Source of the DNA: Lachnospiraceae bacterium | Lineage (GTDB): Bacteria > Bacillota > Clostridia > Lachnospirales > Lachnospiraceae | DNA length: 64,000 nucleotides | Assembly: GCA_910576385.1 (NCBI GenBank) | Contig: CAJTIR010000002.1 | Coordinates: 62,001 to 126,000, forward strand | Direction of reading: 5' to 3' | In this document: piece by piece, positions 9,436 through 18,377 of the stretch | How positions within the stretch are numbered: position 1 is the first letter of the stretch | Layout: each line of letters begins with the position of its first letter | The notes under the pieces: model-generated | Databases searched by the model: none | Seen by the model: only the letters and a program-made list of their open reading frames with translations | Told to the model about the DNA's origin: nothing | Translations under genes and position numbers: made by a program

Positions 9436-10422
9436 TTACATAGAACGAATAAACTTCAAATCATCTGATACTATAACACCTGTAATCTTCTGGCCATGAT
9501 AAGAACCAACTGCATGGGCAATGCCACTATCATCCAAACACTTTTGAATAGCACAAAAGGTTTTGTGATCCGCAGCGCGATTAATATCATCAAAAACAAT
9601 CACAAACGACTCTGCTAAACATTGCGGAATATTTTTGAGAATATCTATTCTAGACATCTCGTCCATATCTCCGCCTAACGGAGCATCAATCACAATGAAG
9701 TCAAATTCCCTGCCATTTATTTTCTGATCAAATCCTTCAAACACTCTAATTTTAATATGTCCTTGAAAATCTTCAAAAGTATAAGGACATTGTAAAATTT
9801 CCATATTTTTATTGTACGAATAGTTGTCATTAAAAAACTGTATCCACTGTGGATCACTTTCAACTACTGTGTGATGCACATCCTTATAATAGTTAGAATA
9901 TTGGCTAATCAATTTCGTACTTTGTCCCAAACCAAGTTCCAATATTTTTTTTGGCTGTACTTGACAAAGCACTCGATATATTACATAAGCACACTGATAA
10001 CCAATCGCCCACCTTCCTAAGGAAAATGATTTATCAGCCAGCCAATCTGAATGTGCTATCGTATTGTTAAAAATAACCGCCCAATTATTTTCTTGTACCA
10101 CTCCATATACATTATTCTGTAATTTCCTAATCTCCGCTAAATTTGAATTAATTTGATATATTTGTTGTTGATTTTTGTATATTTGTTCTTGATTTTTAAA
10201 TATTCCTTCTTGATTTTTTATATTACTATCATATACCTCTTCCAATTTTTTTTGTAAAGTATTGATTTTCTTATTATTTTTTCTAACTGTTTTATGCAGA
10301 AGTTCTATTTCTTTCGATTGCTCTTCAATTTTTGTACACAGAATCTCTGCCCGATTATTTAAAGCATCTAATTGATCGATTATTTGCGAAATCTTTTTTT
10401 TCGCTTTATTAAAAATCCCCAT
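9436..10422 (-). CDS. Coiled-coil protein with class I methyltransferase-like domain
   Basis: A protein of 328 residues, starting at an ATG with AAAGGAGG upstream. Residues 1-105 form a predicted coiled coil, including a short seven-residue repeat built on KNQEQIY. Residues ~110-325 resemble a Rossmann-type methyltransferase: ILELGLGQST (motif I), VVESDP (acidic residue after beta 2) and FDFIVIDAP (motif IV region), then VFDDINR. The substrate is unknown; methylation of a glycan is plausible given that the next gene upstream is a triple glycosyltransferase. The coiled coil may hold it to that enzyme, which also ends in a charged helical tail. Confidence 0.6.
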   Translation of the reverse strand: MGIFNKAKKKISQIIDQLDALNNRAEILCTKIEEQSKEIELLHKTVRKNNKKINTLQKKLEEVYDSNIKNQEGIFKNQEQIYKNQQQIYQINSNLAEIRKLQNNVYGVVQENNWAVIFNNTIAHSDWLADKSFSLGRWAIGYQCAYVIYRVLCQVQPKKILELGLGQSTKLISQYSNYYKDVHHTVVESDPQWIQFFNDNYSYNKNMEILQCPYTFEDFQGHIKIRVFEGFDQKINGREFDFIVIDAPLGGDMDEMSRIDILKNIPQCLAESFVIVFDDINRAADHKTFCAIQKCLDDSGIAHAVGSYHGQKITGVIVSDDLKFIRSM

Positions 10423-10437
10423 ATTACGCTTCCTCCT

Positions 10438-13400
10438 TTATCTCCGCAAATAAAATATTTGTTTTACTCTTTTTGTGAACTTATCAAAAGATTCCATAAA
10501 TTTGTAAGATCTAGACATTTTAATTTTCTTTAGTTTCTTTTCTAACTGAAATGTTTTTTTCTCCCACCTATTTATATTAAGTAACTGTCTTTCATAATTT
10601 ACAACTAATTGCAAAAACAAATTTCTTTCAACTGCATCAAGGCACTCAAACATATACTTTTCATCACTTTCCATCTGTCTATATGAACTTCTGGCACTAT
10701 TCAGCATTTGCACCAGTAACCCTGCAATTGTATCACTCTGCTCCTCTGTATAATCTATTTGTCTAGAAACATTCCACATATCAAGAAATGATGCAAAATA
10801 TCCATAAGAATTAGAAAATGTTTTCTGTTTCGTCATTATAGAATTTTCTCTTACCCTTCTCAGATAATATGCCTTACTTACATGGGAGGCGCACTCTGCA
10901 CATAACATTCCTTTAAATGTAAATGGATTATCTTCATGAACAATCCCTGGATGAAACCAAAGATCGTTATCCAAAAAAAACTGACGTTTTATAATCTGCA
11001 TGCATGATGACGACCTATACTCTTTATTCTCAAACATTTCACACATCAACTTACGAGCATTCGTAATCCCACTATAATCTTTTTTCCTGATATAATAACC
11101 AACATAGTTTGGCTTTCTTAATTTTATATCCTCAGATTCAAAAAAAGATTCTCCATCATAAAATAAAATATCTAACTTATTTTTTTCAGCTTCATAATAC
11201 AATTCCTCAAGAGCCGCCAATTCCAACAAATCATCACTATCTACAAAACAAATATATTCCCCCTGTGCATTTCTTACTCCAACATTTCGAGCAATAGAAA
11301 GACCTGAATTTTCCTGCTCAACTATTGTCAGCCTAGTTTCTTTCTTAGCATACTCTAATAAAAATGCTCTTGTTCCATCTGTAGAGCCATCATCCACACA
11401 GATAATCTCGATATCTTTTAATGTCTGTGTAACAAGGCTATCCAGACATTCTTTAATATACTCTTCAATATTATAACACGGTACAATAACAGATACTTTA
11501 GGTATTACAGAAGATTGCGCTTTGGCAACAACATGAAATTCCTCCCTTCTCTGAATAAGATCCATTCTTTGTTTCCACAAATAACCTTTCCGCAGACCTT
11601 CCAGAGAATTATATTCTCCTGAATTATTCTTTCTTTTATCATCCTCAGACTTATCAAGAAAAATGCCTAATTCACTAAACTTTTGACTTGATAATTCCTT
11701 CAAAAACATTGTCCTGGCAGATGTCTTTTTAATCCTGCGAAAAGCTGCCATACACTCATCGATAACTATTGTACAAAAAGCTTCTTGAATATTTTGATCA
11801 ACACCTCGTTCTTTTAACTCATCAAATATATCATATAATACATCATAAAATTTTGATACATCTTCTTCTGTAAAATTTTCTTGATTTTTACTAATATAAT
11901 AATAGCTTTTAGCTGATTCCACAATATCAATTTTACTAGACAAGCTTATTGATAAAACCCCTAAAAGTAACGAATTATGCAAATATTTCTCACTTAATAA
12001 ACATTCACGCTCCAAATATTGTCTTCGAAACATTTTTGTCCATAATTCCATAGATATTTTAGAAAGAACGTTAGCAGAATCAGAGATAGGATTATTTTTT
12101 TTATTCTTTTTCACACTTTTGGGTAATTTCTTAGCTTTTTTTATCACTGTAGTATACTTATGTCCTGAAAATAAAGTAACTTCACTCCCTTTCTTCTCAG
12201 AACTTTTATATAACTTTTCCAGGACACTTTTTCCCAATACATTTTCAGGCTCCAAAAATAACACATACTTCCCCTGTATGTGCTTCAATGCACGGCTCCG
12301 CGCCCGACCAATATTTTTTTCTTCCTGCCACAATACTTTCAGCCTATCTTCTTCTTTTTTTAAGTTAAAAATAGTTTCTAGTGTAGCATCTTGTGAATTT
12401 TGATCTACACAAACAATCTCAAAATTTTGAAAACTTTGCTTTGAAATGCTATTGATACATGTTTCAATATTCTCTTCTGCATTGTATATTGGTATAATAA
12501 TAGAAATTTCAGGCACTACATCAGAGTACTCTTTCACAAAAGAACTCACCTTCCCTTGTTTCAAATTCCTTTCCCATGAATATTCTTCTATAAGATTTTT
12601 TAAACGCCTGAAATTCTTTAAACTTCTATATTCCTTCTCTTCACCCCCAAATAAATCCATCTCTTTAAATTTATCTGATAAAAATGCCTCTAATATTTTT
12701 TGTTTTATTTTTTTATCTTTATTTGAATCATAATTATACAAACATCCTGAAATCACTGTACTGCGAAATCCCGCTTTTATATATTCGTAAATTCCTTGTT
12801 CTTTTAACATCTTATATGCACTATTATATGCCTCTAAAAAGCATAGTGGCTCTTTTCCCTTTAGGCTCTGTAAACTTGACATTGTTCCACGTCGATAGTA
12901 CACAAACTTTTCATCTAAAAACGTAATTCTCTCTGCCAGGCAGGTAGCAGAAAATATAAAAAATACATCATTACTGTTTTGCAAAGCTTGAAACTGCAAA
13001 TTATGCTTCCTTATAAACGCGCTCAAAAACAGCTTCGTCCAAGGTGCAGGAGAATAAGCATTTAAAAGCTGTCCATCTGTATCTTTACAATTAAACGGCA
13101 CCTTTTTAGGCAGGATAGCTGTGTTTAAAAGCCAGGGCATAGGCTGTATCTTTTTAGATACATTATCATAAGACTGCCCCCCAAAAAGTACAACATCTGC
13201 ATTACATCTTTCCGCTTCACAATATGTTTTTTCCAACAAGGTTTCATTAAAGAAATCATCAGCATCCAGGAAAATCATATATTTACCATGTGCATGTTTC
13301 ATTCCTATATTTCTTGCAACTCCAGCATACTGATTCTTTTGTTGAATTACTTTTATTCGCCGGTCTGTTGTCTCATATTGACGTAATATATTTAATGTGC

Positions 13401-13575
13401 CATCTGTAGAACCATCATCCACACAAATTATCTCTATTTCTCTCAGAGATTGATTAATCAGACTATCCAAACACTCTCCAACATAATCCTTCACATTATA
13501 TACAGGTATTATTACAGAAACCTTAATTTCCACAGTTTCTTCCATATTATTCATTTGTGTTTCTTCAAGTTTCAT
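10438..13575 (-). CDS. Triple-domain GT2 glycosyltransferase, middle domain degenerate
   Basis: A protein of 1045 residues made of three GT-A/GT2 domains starting at about residues 18, 353 and 690, plus a basic helical tail (about 960-1045). Domain 1 has VSVIIPVYN, DDGSTDGT and DADDFF. Domain 3 has VSVIVPCYN, DDGSTDGT and DSDDLL. Domain 2 has ISIIIPIYN but reads DQNSQDAT for the nucleotide-binding stretch and EPENVL where the metal-binding DxD should be. Domains 1 and 3 therefore look active and domain 2 looks non-catalytic. The product likely adds two linkages to a surface glycan in the cytoplasm. GAGAGGA lies 7 bases before the ATG. It heads the operon running to the left edge. Confidence 0.88.
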   Translation of the reverse strand: MKLEETQMNNMEETVEIKVSVIIPVYNVKDYVGECLDSLINQSLREIEIICVDDGSTDGTLNILRQYETTDRRIKVIQQKNQYAGVARNIGMKHAHGKYMIFLDADDFFNETLLEKTYCEAERCNADVVLFGGQSYDNVSKKIQPMPWLLNTAILPKKVPFNCKDTDGQLLNAYSPAPWTKLFLSAFIRKHNLQFQALQNSNDVFFIFSATCLAERITFLDEKFVYYRRGTMSSLQSLKGKEPLCFLEAYNSAYKMLKEQGIYEYIKAGFRSTVISGCLYNYDSNKDKKIKQKILEAFLSDKFKEMDLFGGEEKEYRSLKNFRRLKNLIEEYSWERNLKQGKVSSFVKEYSDVVPEISIIIPIYNAEENIETCINSISKQSFQNFEIVCVDQNSQDATLETIFNLKKEEDRLKVLWQEEKNIGRARSRALKHIQGKYVLFLEPENVLGKSVLEKLYKSSEKKGSEVTLFSGHKYTTVIKKAKKLPKSVKKNKKNNPISDSANVLSKISMELWTKMFRRQYLERECLLSEKYLHNSLLLGVLSISLSSKIDIVESAKSYYYISKNQENFTEEDVSKFYDVLYDIFDELKERGVDQNIQEAFCTIVIDECMAAFRRIKKTSARTMFLKELSSQKFSELGIFLDKSEDDKRKNNSGEYNSLEGLRKGYLWKQRMDLIQRREEFHVVAKAQSSVIPKVSVIVPCYNIEEYIKECLDSLVTQTLKDIEIICVDDGSTDGTRAFLLEYAKKETRLTIVEQENSGLSIARNVGVRNAQGEYICFVDSDDLLELAALEELYYEAEKNKLDILFYDGESFFESEDIKLRKPNYVGYYIRKKDYSGITNARKLMCEMFENKEYRSSSCMQIIKRQFFLDNDLWFHPGIVHEDNPFTFKGMLCAECASHVSKAYYLRRVRENSIMTKQKTFSNSYGYFASFLDMWNVSRQIDYTEEQSDTIAGLLVQMLNSARSSYRQMESDEKYMFECLDAVERNLFLQLVVNYERQLLNINRWEKKTFQLEKKLKKIKMSRSYKFMESFDKFTKRVKQIFYLRR

Positions 13576-13663
13576 GATCCATTCCTCTCATTTATATATA
13601 CAATTTAGTATTCCTGTTTTACATAAAATAATAGGTAAAAATGTACAAAAACATACTTACGAA

Positions 13664-13692
13664 ATTATATAACAAAACACTTTAAAATGCAA
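13664..13692 (-). promoter_or_regulatory. Candidate sigma-A promoter for the 10438-13575 operon
   Basis: On the minus strand, TTGCAT (13687-13692) is followed after 17 bases by a perfect TATAAT (13664-13669). Transcription would start near 13657, about 80 bases before the ATG. The same -35 variant occurs at other promoters of this window. Confidence 0.5.
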
Positions 13693-13864
13693 CAAAAGAT
13701 CACTTTTTCTCCTAGTACCCCTTATAAATACATATTAAGAATTTATTATTAAAATTTATATTTGTGATATAGCCTTTCTGTTGCGTCTCTCCTTTTTTAT
13801 TGTTAATCATTATAATGCCAAAATACTGCTACAATTAGTACTTTTAGTAAAATCAACTAAAATT

Positions 13865-13893
13865 TTGCAAAAAATATAATATAGAATTATAAT
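13865..13893 (+). promoter_or_regulatory. Candidate sigma-A promoter for the 14077-16449 fusion gene
   Basis: TTGCAA (13865-13870), a 17-base spacer and a perfect TATAAT (13888-13893) on the plus strand. The predicted start near 13900 gives a leader of about 175 bases that contains several inverted repeats. Confidence 0.55.
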
Positions 13894-13961
13894 AAATTGA
13901 ATTTTTTGTAGATAACATTCATAAAAATAGAAATCAGAATGCCATTGGCTGATACAGAGAA

Positions 13962-14068
13962 AAAGGGTGAAAGAAAAAAAGAGGAAAGGACAAAATGCAA
14001 ACACGCATCTTTCACCCTTTGTGTTTGCGCCTCAAATGGAAATGCTGGCATTTTCACTTGAGGCTTGG
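13962..14068 (+). promoter_or_regulatory. Structured 5' leader with competing hairpins, one covering the ribosome site
   Basis: Three inverted repeats overlap. A perfect 13-base pair (AAAGGGTGAAAGA at 13962-13974 with its complement at 14008-14020); a perfect 8-base pair (GCAAACAC at 13997-14004 with 14021-14028); and an imperfect stem of about 15 pairs from CCTCAA at 14030 to TTGAGG at 14063, with loop TGCTGGCA. The first two cannot form together without steric strain, and the second overlaps the base of the third. TTGAGG in the third stem is the best ribosome site for the ATG at 14077. This suggests control of translation, but no known riboswitch class was recognised. Confidence 0.45.
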
Positions 14069-14076
14069 TGCAAATT

Positions 14077-16449
14077 ATGAAAAGCGCAATAGTATTTGAT
14101 ACTGCTATTGGTACATCAAATCTTGGGGACGAAATTATCTTACATTGTTTGGAAGACCAGTTGTCATTCTTTTTAGATAATTGTTTTATCATGCGATTTG
14201 GTACACATGTAAAAAATCTTCCAAAAGCAAGATATTTATTTGGAAGTCAGAAACTTCAATTTGCTTATGAAGCTGACTTTAAGCTTATTATGGGCACAAA
14301 TCTGTTGAGTCGTGATATCAAACAGACACAAGGTCAGTGGCCTATCGGCAAATTGGATTGCTGGCTCTATGATAATTGTATTATGGCAGGCGTAGGCACA
14401 ACACTAAGTGAGGGCACAATCACAAACTATTCCAAAAAAGTCTATCAACAAATTCTTCGTCAAGATTTTTATCATAGTGTACGAGATGAAGAGAGTAAAC
14501 GTCTATTGGAGGAAATTGGATTTAAGGCTGTCAATACAGGATGTCCTACTTTGTGGAAAATGACGCCTGATTTTTGTAAGCAAATTCCAGTACATAAGTC
14601 AAATCGAGTTATTTTTAGTCTTAGCGGATATAAGGTGCAGCAAAATCGCGAGAGAGATTTAGATTTGATTCGTATTCTTCGTGAAAATTATGATGAATTA
14701 ATTTTTTGGGCTCAGACCAGCAGAGATGAACCATACTTGGACACATTTGAAAATGTGAGCGATATTCCAAGAATTCATTCATTAAAAAAATATGAAGATA
14801 TCTTATCGGCTGGAAACATTGATTATGTAGGAACACGTCTGCATGGCGGCGTATATGCTATGCAGCATAAAGTACGCAGTATCATAATTTCCATTGATCA
14901 CAGAGCCAGAGGCTTCCATGATACAAACAATCTCTGTATCTGTGAACGTGATGAAATTCCAGAAAAACTGGCAGACATGATTAATGGAGAAGTCATTACA
15001 GATATCCATTTACGCCAAGAAGATATTGATTTTTGGAAAGCACAGTTTAATAAAGAATATCAAAAATCACAGAGAAAGACACATGAAGATTTGCTCTCAA
15101 TCAAACTCATACGTTTTCCACGTAAAACAGCAAAAAAAATAAAAAAATTTATCGCAAAGCAAAAGAAATTTTTCAAACGCCGTCTTAAGAATACAAAAAA
15201 AATGATGAAAAAAAGAAAGAAAGTGTTCAAAGCTTTCTTTAAAAAGGTAAAGAAAAAAAGTTTTAGCCCAATAAATAAGATCAGAAAAAAGTTATTTCTT
15301 TTTTATATTAAACATTTTTATTCAAAATCCATGAAGAAAAATCCCATAGAAAAAGGAACCATCATGTTCTTTCCTTTTCAGGGAGACTATACATGTAATC
15401 CAAAGTATATCAGTGAAGAAATTTTTCGCAAAAAGTTACCTTGGAGACAAGTGTGGGTAACTTTAAAAAAACCAAAAAATCTCACTGGAACATTTCCATC
15501 TGATGTAAAAGTAGTTCAATTTAATACCAAAGAATATTACAATGAGCTCAGCCGTGCACAGATTTGGATTGACAATGCTTTTAATTTTCCCAAAGGATTC
15601 GTTGACAAGAAAAAGGAACAAACTTATGTACAGACAATGCACGGTTCATTAGGCTTAAAAAAAATAGGACCAGATGTTGTAGACGATGAACAACGAAATG
15701 CAAGAGGATTTTTATCCGCCTCTCTAACAGATATTTGTATTTCCAACAGCAGTTTTGAAACAATGGTGTACAGAACCTCTTTCTGGGAAAAGAATCGTAT
15801 TTTAGAATTGGGGCATGCCAGAAACGATATTTTTTTCATAGACAACAGCAAAACTATTAAAATAAAAAATAAAGTCCTTGATTACTTTGGTCTTGAGCCA
15901 GATATTCATATGGCCCTATATGCGCCAACCTTTCGCAAAGACAAAGAATCCAGTGAATTTGAAGATATTGATTTCACTAAGTTAAAGGACGCCCTGGAAA
16001 AACGTTTTGGAAGTAAATGGGTTATTTTAAACCGTGCCCATCATTCCAATATTAAGAAATCAAAAGTCATCAGCCTACCATATGTACTGAATGCCAATGA
16101 TTATCCTGATATTCAAGAATTAATGATAGCCATTGATATAGGAATTACAGACTATTCAAGTTGGATCTGCGATTATGTGCTGACATACAAACCAGGTTTT
16201 TTATACACACCAGATTTAAACTTATATCATGATAATCGAGGTTTTTATTATCCCTTACAAGAGACGCCGTTCCCGATTTGCTGTAATAATGATGAACTAG
16301 TGGACAAAATTTTTTCCTTTGATGAAAGTATATATAAAATTGCCACAGACAATTTTTTGGCTGCCAGAGGCTGTGTTGACGACGGACATTCCTCAGAGCG
16401 TATTGTACAGATGCTGATGGAAATAGTAGAAAACAAAAAATCAAAATAA
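14077..16449 (+). CDS. Fusion: polysaccharide pyruvyltransferase + CDP-glycerol glycerophosphotransferase-like
   Basis: A protein of 790 residues from the ATG at 14077 (MKSAIVFDTA), preferred to TTG/GTG codons just upstream because the fold begins here. Residues 1-~320 match polysaccharide pyruvyltransferases: NLGDEI near the N-terminus and TRLHGG in the C-terminal half. Residues ~345-415 are extremely rich in Lys and Arg. Residues ~425-790 match the TagB/TagF family (PF04464): QTMHGSLG at about 522, GHARND, YAPTFR, NRAHH at about 653 and TDYSSWICDY. The predicted work is to add pyruvyl and polyol-phosphate groups to a surface polymer. It is the only gene of its strand here, has its own promoter and ends in a strong terminator. 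Confidence 0.85.
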   Translation: MKSAIVFDTAIGTSNLGDEIILHCLEDQLSFFLDNCFIMRFGTHVKNLPKARYLFGSQKLQFAYEADFKLIMGTNLLSRDIKQTQGQWPIGKLDCWLYDNCIMAGVGTTLSEGTITNYSKKVYQQILRQDFYHSVRDEESKRLLEEIGFKAVNTGCPTLWKMTPDFCKQIPVHKSNRVIFSLSGYKVQQNRERDLDLIRILRENYDELIFWAQTSRDEPYLDTFENVSDIPRIHSLKKYEDILSAGNIDYVGTRLHGGVYAMQHKVRSIIISIDHRARGFHDTNNLCICERDEIPEKLADMINGEVITDIHLRQEDIDFWKAQFNKEYQKSQRKTHEDLLSIKLIRFPRKTAKKIKKFIAKQKKFFKRRLKNTKKMMKKRKKVFKAFFKKVKKKSFSPINKIRKKLFLFYIKHFYSKSMKKNPIEKGTIMFFPFQGDYTCNPKYISEEIFRKKLPWRQVWVTLKKPKNLTGTFPSDVKVVQFNTKEYYNELSRAQIWIDNAFNFPKGFVDKKKEQTYVQTMHGSLGLKKIGPDVVDDEQRNARGFLSASLTDICISNSSFETMVYRTSFWEKNRILELGHARNDIFFIDNSKTIKIKNKVLDYFGLEPDIHMALYAPTFRKDKESSEFEDIDFTKLKDALEKRFGSKWVILNRAHHSNIKKSKVISLPYVLNANDYPDIQELMIAIDIGITDYSSWICDYVLTYKPGFLYTPDLNLYHDNRGFYYPLQETPFPICCNNDELVDKIFSFDESIYKIATDNFLAARGCVDDGHSSERIVQMLMEIVENKKSK

Positions 16450-16475
16450 GAGAATCACAAAAACAATATACATAA

Positions 16476-16522
16476 CAGGGTGGAGACGATCGCATTTCTT
16501 ATCATCTCCACCCTGCTTTTTT
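16476..16522 (+). terminator. Intrinsic terminator of the 14077-16449 gene
   Basis: CAGGGTGGAGA... pairs with ...TCTCCACCCTG over about 15 pairs with one mismatch (16476-16515), followed by C and six T residues. It also overlaps the stop codon of the convergent minus-strand gene at 16521. Confidence 0.88.
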
Positions 16523-18377
16523 ATTTCATTTCATTCCGAAATATTTCCACCAAAGATTTACAAGCTGTCCCCGCTTCTATACAGCCTTTTTTATCAAGGA
16601 ATTCTTCTGTTTTCTTCTTATAATCATCCTCATTAAATTCAATAATACTTTTTTCCATATCCTCCATATCTTTGGCTACAGAAAATGGCGTTTCTCTTAA
16701 CGGATAATAAAATCCTCTCTTTTTTTGGTATATTTCCATATCCGGCGCATAAATAAAACCTGGCTTTCCCAAAAAAAGAAAATCATAAATCCAACTGGAA
16801 TAATCTGTAATACCTACATCACACGCCAACATCAATTCCGTAATTTCTGGATAAGCGCCAACATTGATAATCCCTTCTGTTTTTCCTGCTCCCACCCATC
16901 TTCGTTTATCCTTGCGATGAGCCCTCAAAAAAATGCTGACATTTCTTCCAAAACGCTTTGAAAACATTTCCCGAAGCTTATCAAAATCAGGATTTTTCAC
17001 CTGCTCTTCCAGCATCGACTTTTCCCTGTATGTGGGGGCATACAGGACAATCAAGTTTTCTTCTGGAATTTCGTAGAATTTGCGCACTTTATCCCTTATA
17101 CGTTGTTTCACCTGTTCCTCTGCAAAAAGTATATCATTTCTCGGATGACCACATTCTAAAATTTCGCTATTCTTCCAGAAAGAACCACGATAAACCTCTG
17201 TCTCAAAGGTACTGTTGGAAATGCAATAGTCCACTAATTTGGCACTCCTTACCCCTTTGCGCACAGCAACTGCATGTTTCCTAATATCTTTAATTCCCAA
17301 AGAACCTTTTAAAATTTTATAAATCTTTTGACCAGTTTGTTTCTTAATATCTTCCCTGGTAATGTTCACACCATCATCCACAATAATCTTAGAACTATAG
17401 ATTGCTCTATAATATTCTGGTGTCTTTTCCAAAACCAGTCTCAAACGATCAGACACAATATCAATTTTTTGATTTTTCCTGCGCATGACCCAGATAATCT
17501 CCCACTCTGGACAATGCTCAAGCATATACCTGCATAAATATCTTAAGTCATCACAATATCTTGCATAGGTTGGATATAATAATATCTGATTATTTTTGAC
17601 CTTGACTTTATGATACCAGTAATCTTTATCAGACTTTGCCATAATTGCTTCCTGATTATCCATATATTCATGGTATTTTTTCAAAGTCTCCGCAGTCTCG
17701 CCATCAGCCATAATAACGCCATCATTTAACCATATTACTCTGGTACAAAGCTTTTTTATTGTCTCAGAACTATGGGACACAATCATAACCGTCCGGTCTT
17801 CGTGAAAAATCAATTCCTGCATTTTTGCATAACTTTTTTTCTTAAACTTACGATCTCCTACGCTCAACACTTCATCAATCAACATGATTTCTGCTTCTAA
17901 AACTGCCGTAATGGAAAATGCAAGCTTAGAATGCATTCCGCTGGAATATGTCTTTACTGGCGCATTGATAAAATTCCCTAATTCTGAAAACCGTACAATT
18001 TCATCATATTTTTCCTCTATTTGTTCCTTAGAAAATCCCATCAACAGTCCAGAAAGAAAGATATTATCTTTTCCTGTCAATTCATTCTGAAATCCTACTC
18101 CAATAGACAGCAAAGAGACATTGCCGCCTTTTGTTTCAATGGAACCTGAGTCTGGCGAAAAAATACCAGCAATAGAACGCAGTAACGTAGATTTCCCGCT
18201 GCCATTTTTTCCAATCAACCCAATAATCTCACCTTTTTTCACATCAAAGGATACACCTTTTACAGCTTCATACTTTTCCGTACTTGACTTTTTCAGTGAA
18301 AAAAATGTTTTCTTTATGGCTTGTGCTTTTACTGTCTTATATGAGATATGGAGATCTCTTACTTCAATTGCATTCAT
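16521..18377 (-). CDS. Fusion: TagH-type ABC ATPase + glycerophosphotransferase-like domain
   Basis: A protein of 618 residues. Residues 1-~245 are a polysaccharide-export ABC ATPase: GKNGSGKST (Walker A), YSSGM (signature), IMLIDEVLS (Walker B) and IVSHSS. Residues ~265-618 resemble CDP-glycerol glycerophosphotransferases (PF04464): GHPRND, YAPTYRE, FLRAHRKD and TDYSSWIYDF. The histidine of the family motif HGS is replaced by lysine (LKGSLG, about residue 356); the codon reads AAA. Its start overlaps the stop of the permease gene at 18377. The likely role is energising export of a teichoic-acid-like polymer, with the fused domain modifying or recognising it. The altered motif makes catalysis doubtful. 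Confidence 0.87.
   Translation of the reverse strand: MNAIEVRDLHISYKTVKAQAIKKTFFSLKKSSTEKYEAVKGVSFDVKKGEIIGLIGKNGSGKSTLLRSIAGIFSPDSGSIETKGGNVSLLSIGVGFQNELTGKDNIFLSGLLMGFSKEQIEEKYDEIVRFSELGNFINAPVKTYSSGMHSKLAFSITAVLEAEIMLIDEVLSVGDRKFKKKSYAKMQELIFHEDRTVMIVSHSSETIKKLCTRVIWLNDGVIMADGETAETLKKYHEYMDNQEAIMAKSDKDYWYHKVKVKNNQILLYPTYARYCDDLRYLCRYMLEHCPEWEIIWVMRRKNQKIDIVSDRLRLVLEKTPEYYRAIYSSKIIVDDGVNITREDIKKQTGQKIYKILKGSLGIKDIRKHAVAVRKGVRSAKLVDYCISNSTFETEVYRGSFWKNSEILECGHPRNDILFAEEQVKQRIRDKVRKFYEIPEENLIVLYAPTYREKSMLEEQVKNPDFDKLREMFSKRFGRNVSIFLRAHRKDKRRWVGAGKTEGIINVGAYPEITELMLACDVGITDYSSWIYDFLFLGKPGFIYAPDMEIYQKKRGFYYPLRETPFSVAKDMEDMEKSIIEFNEDDYKKKTEEFLDKKGCIEAGTACKSLVEIFRNEMK

Larger units (their letters stand above)
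13576..14076. other. Divergent promoter region and structured leader
   Basis: About 500 AT-rich bases separate two divergent genes. It holds one candidate promoter for each direction and a series of inverted repeats in the transcribed leader of the plus-strand gene; each has its own entry. No small gene with a good ribosome site was found. Confidence 0.6.

Noticed and set aside
13962-14028. H-type pseudoknot formed by the two perfect inverted repeats in the leader
   Set aside because: The last loop would have zero bases while spanning a 13-pair stem, which is not sterically possible; competing hairpins are the better reading.
13576-14076. Invertible (phase-variable) promoter between the divergent genes
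   Set aside because: No pair of inverted repeats flanks either promoter at a suitable distance, and no recombinase gene is in the window.
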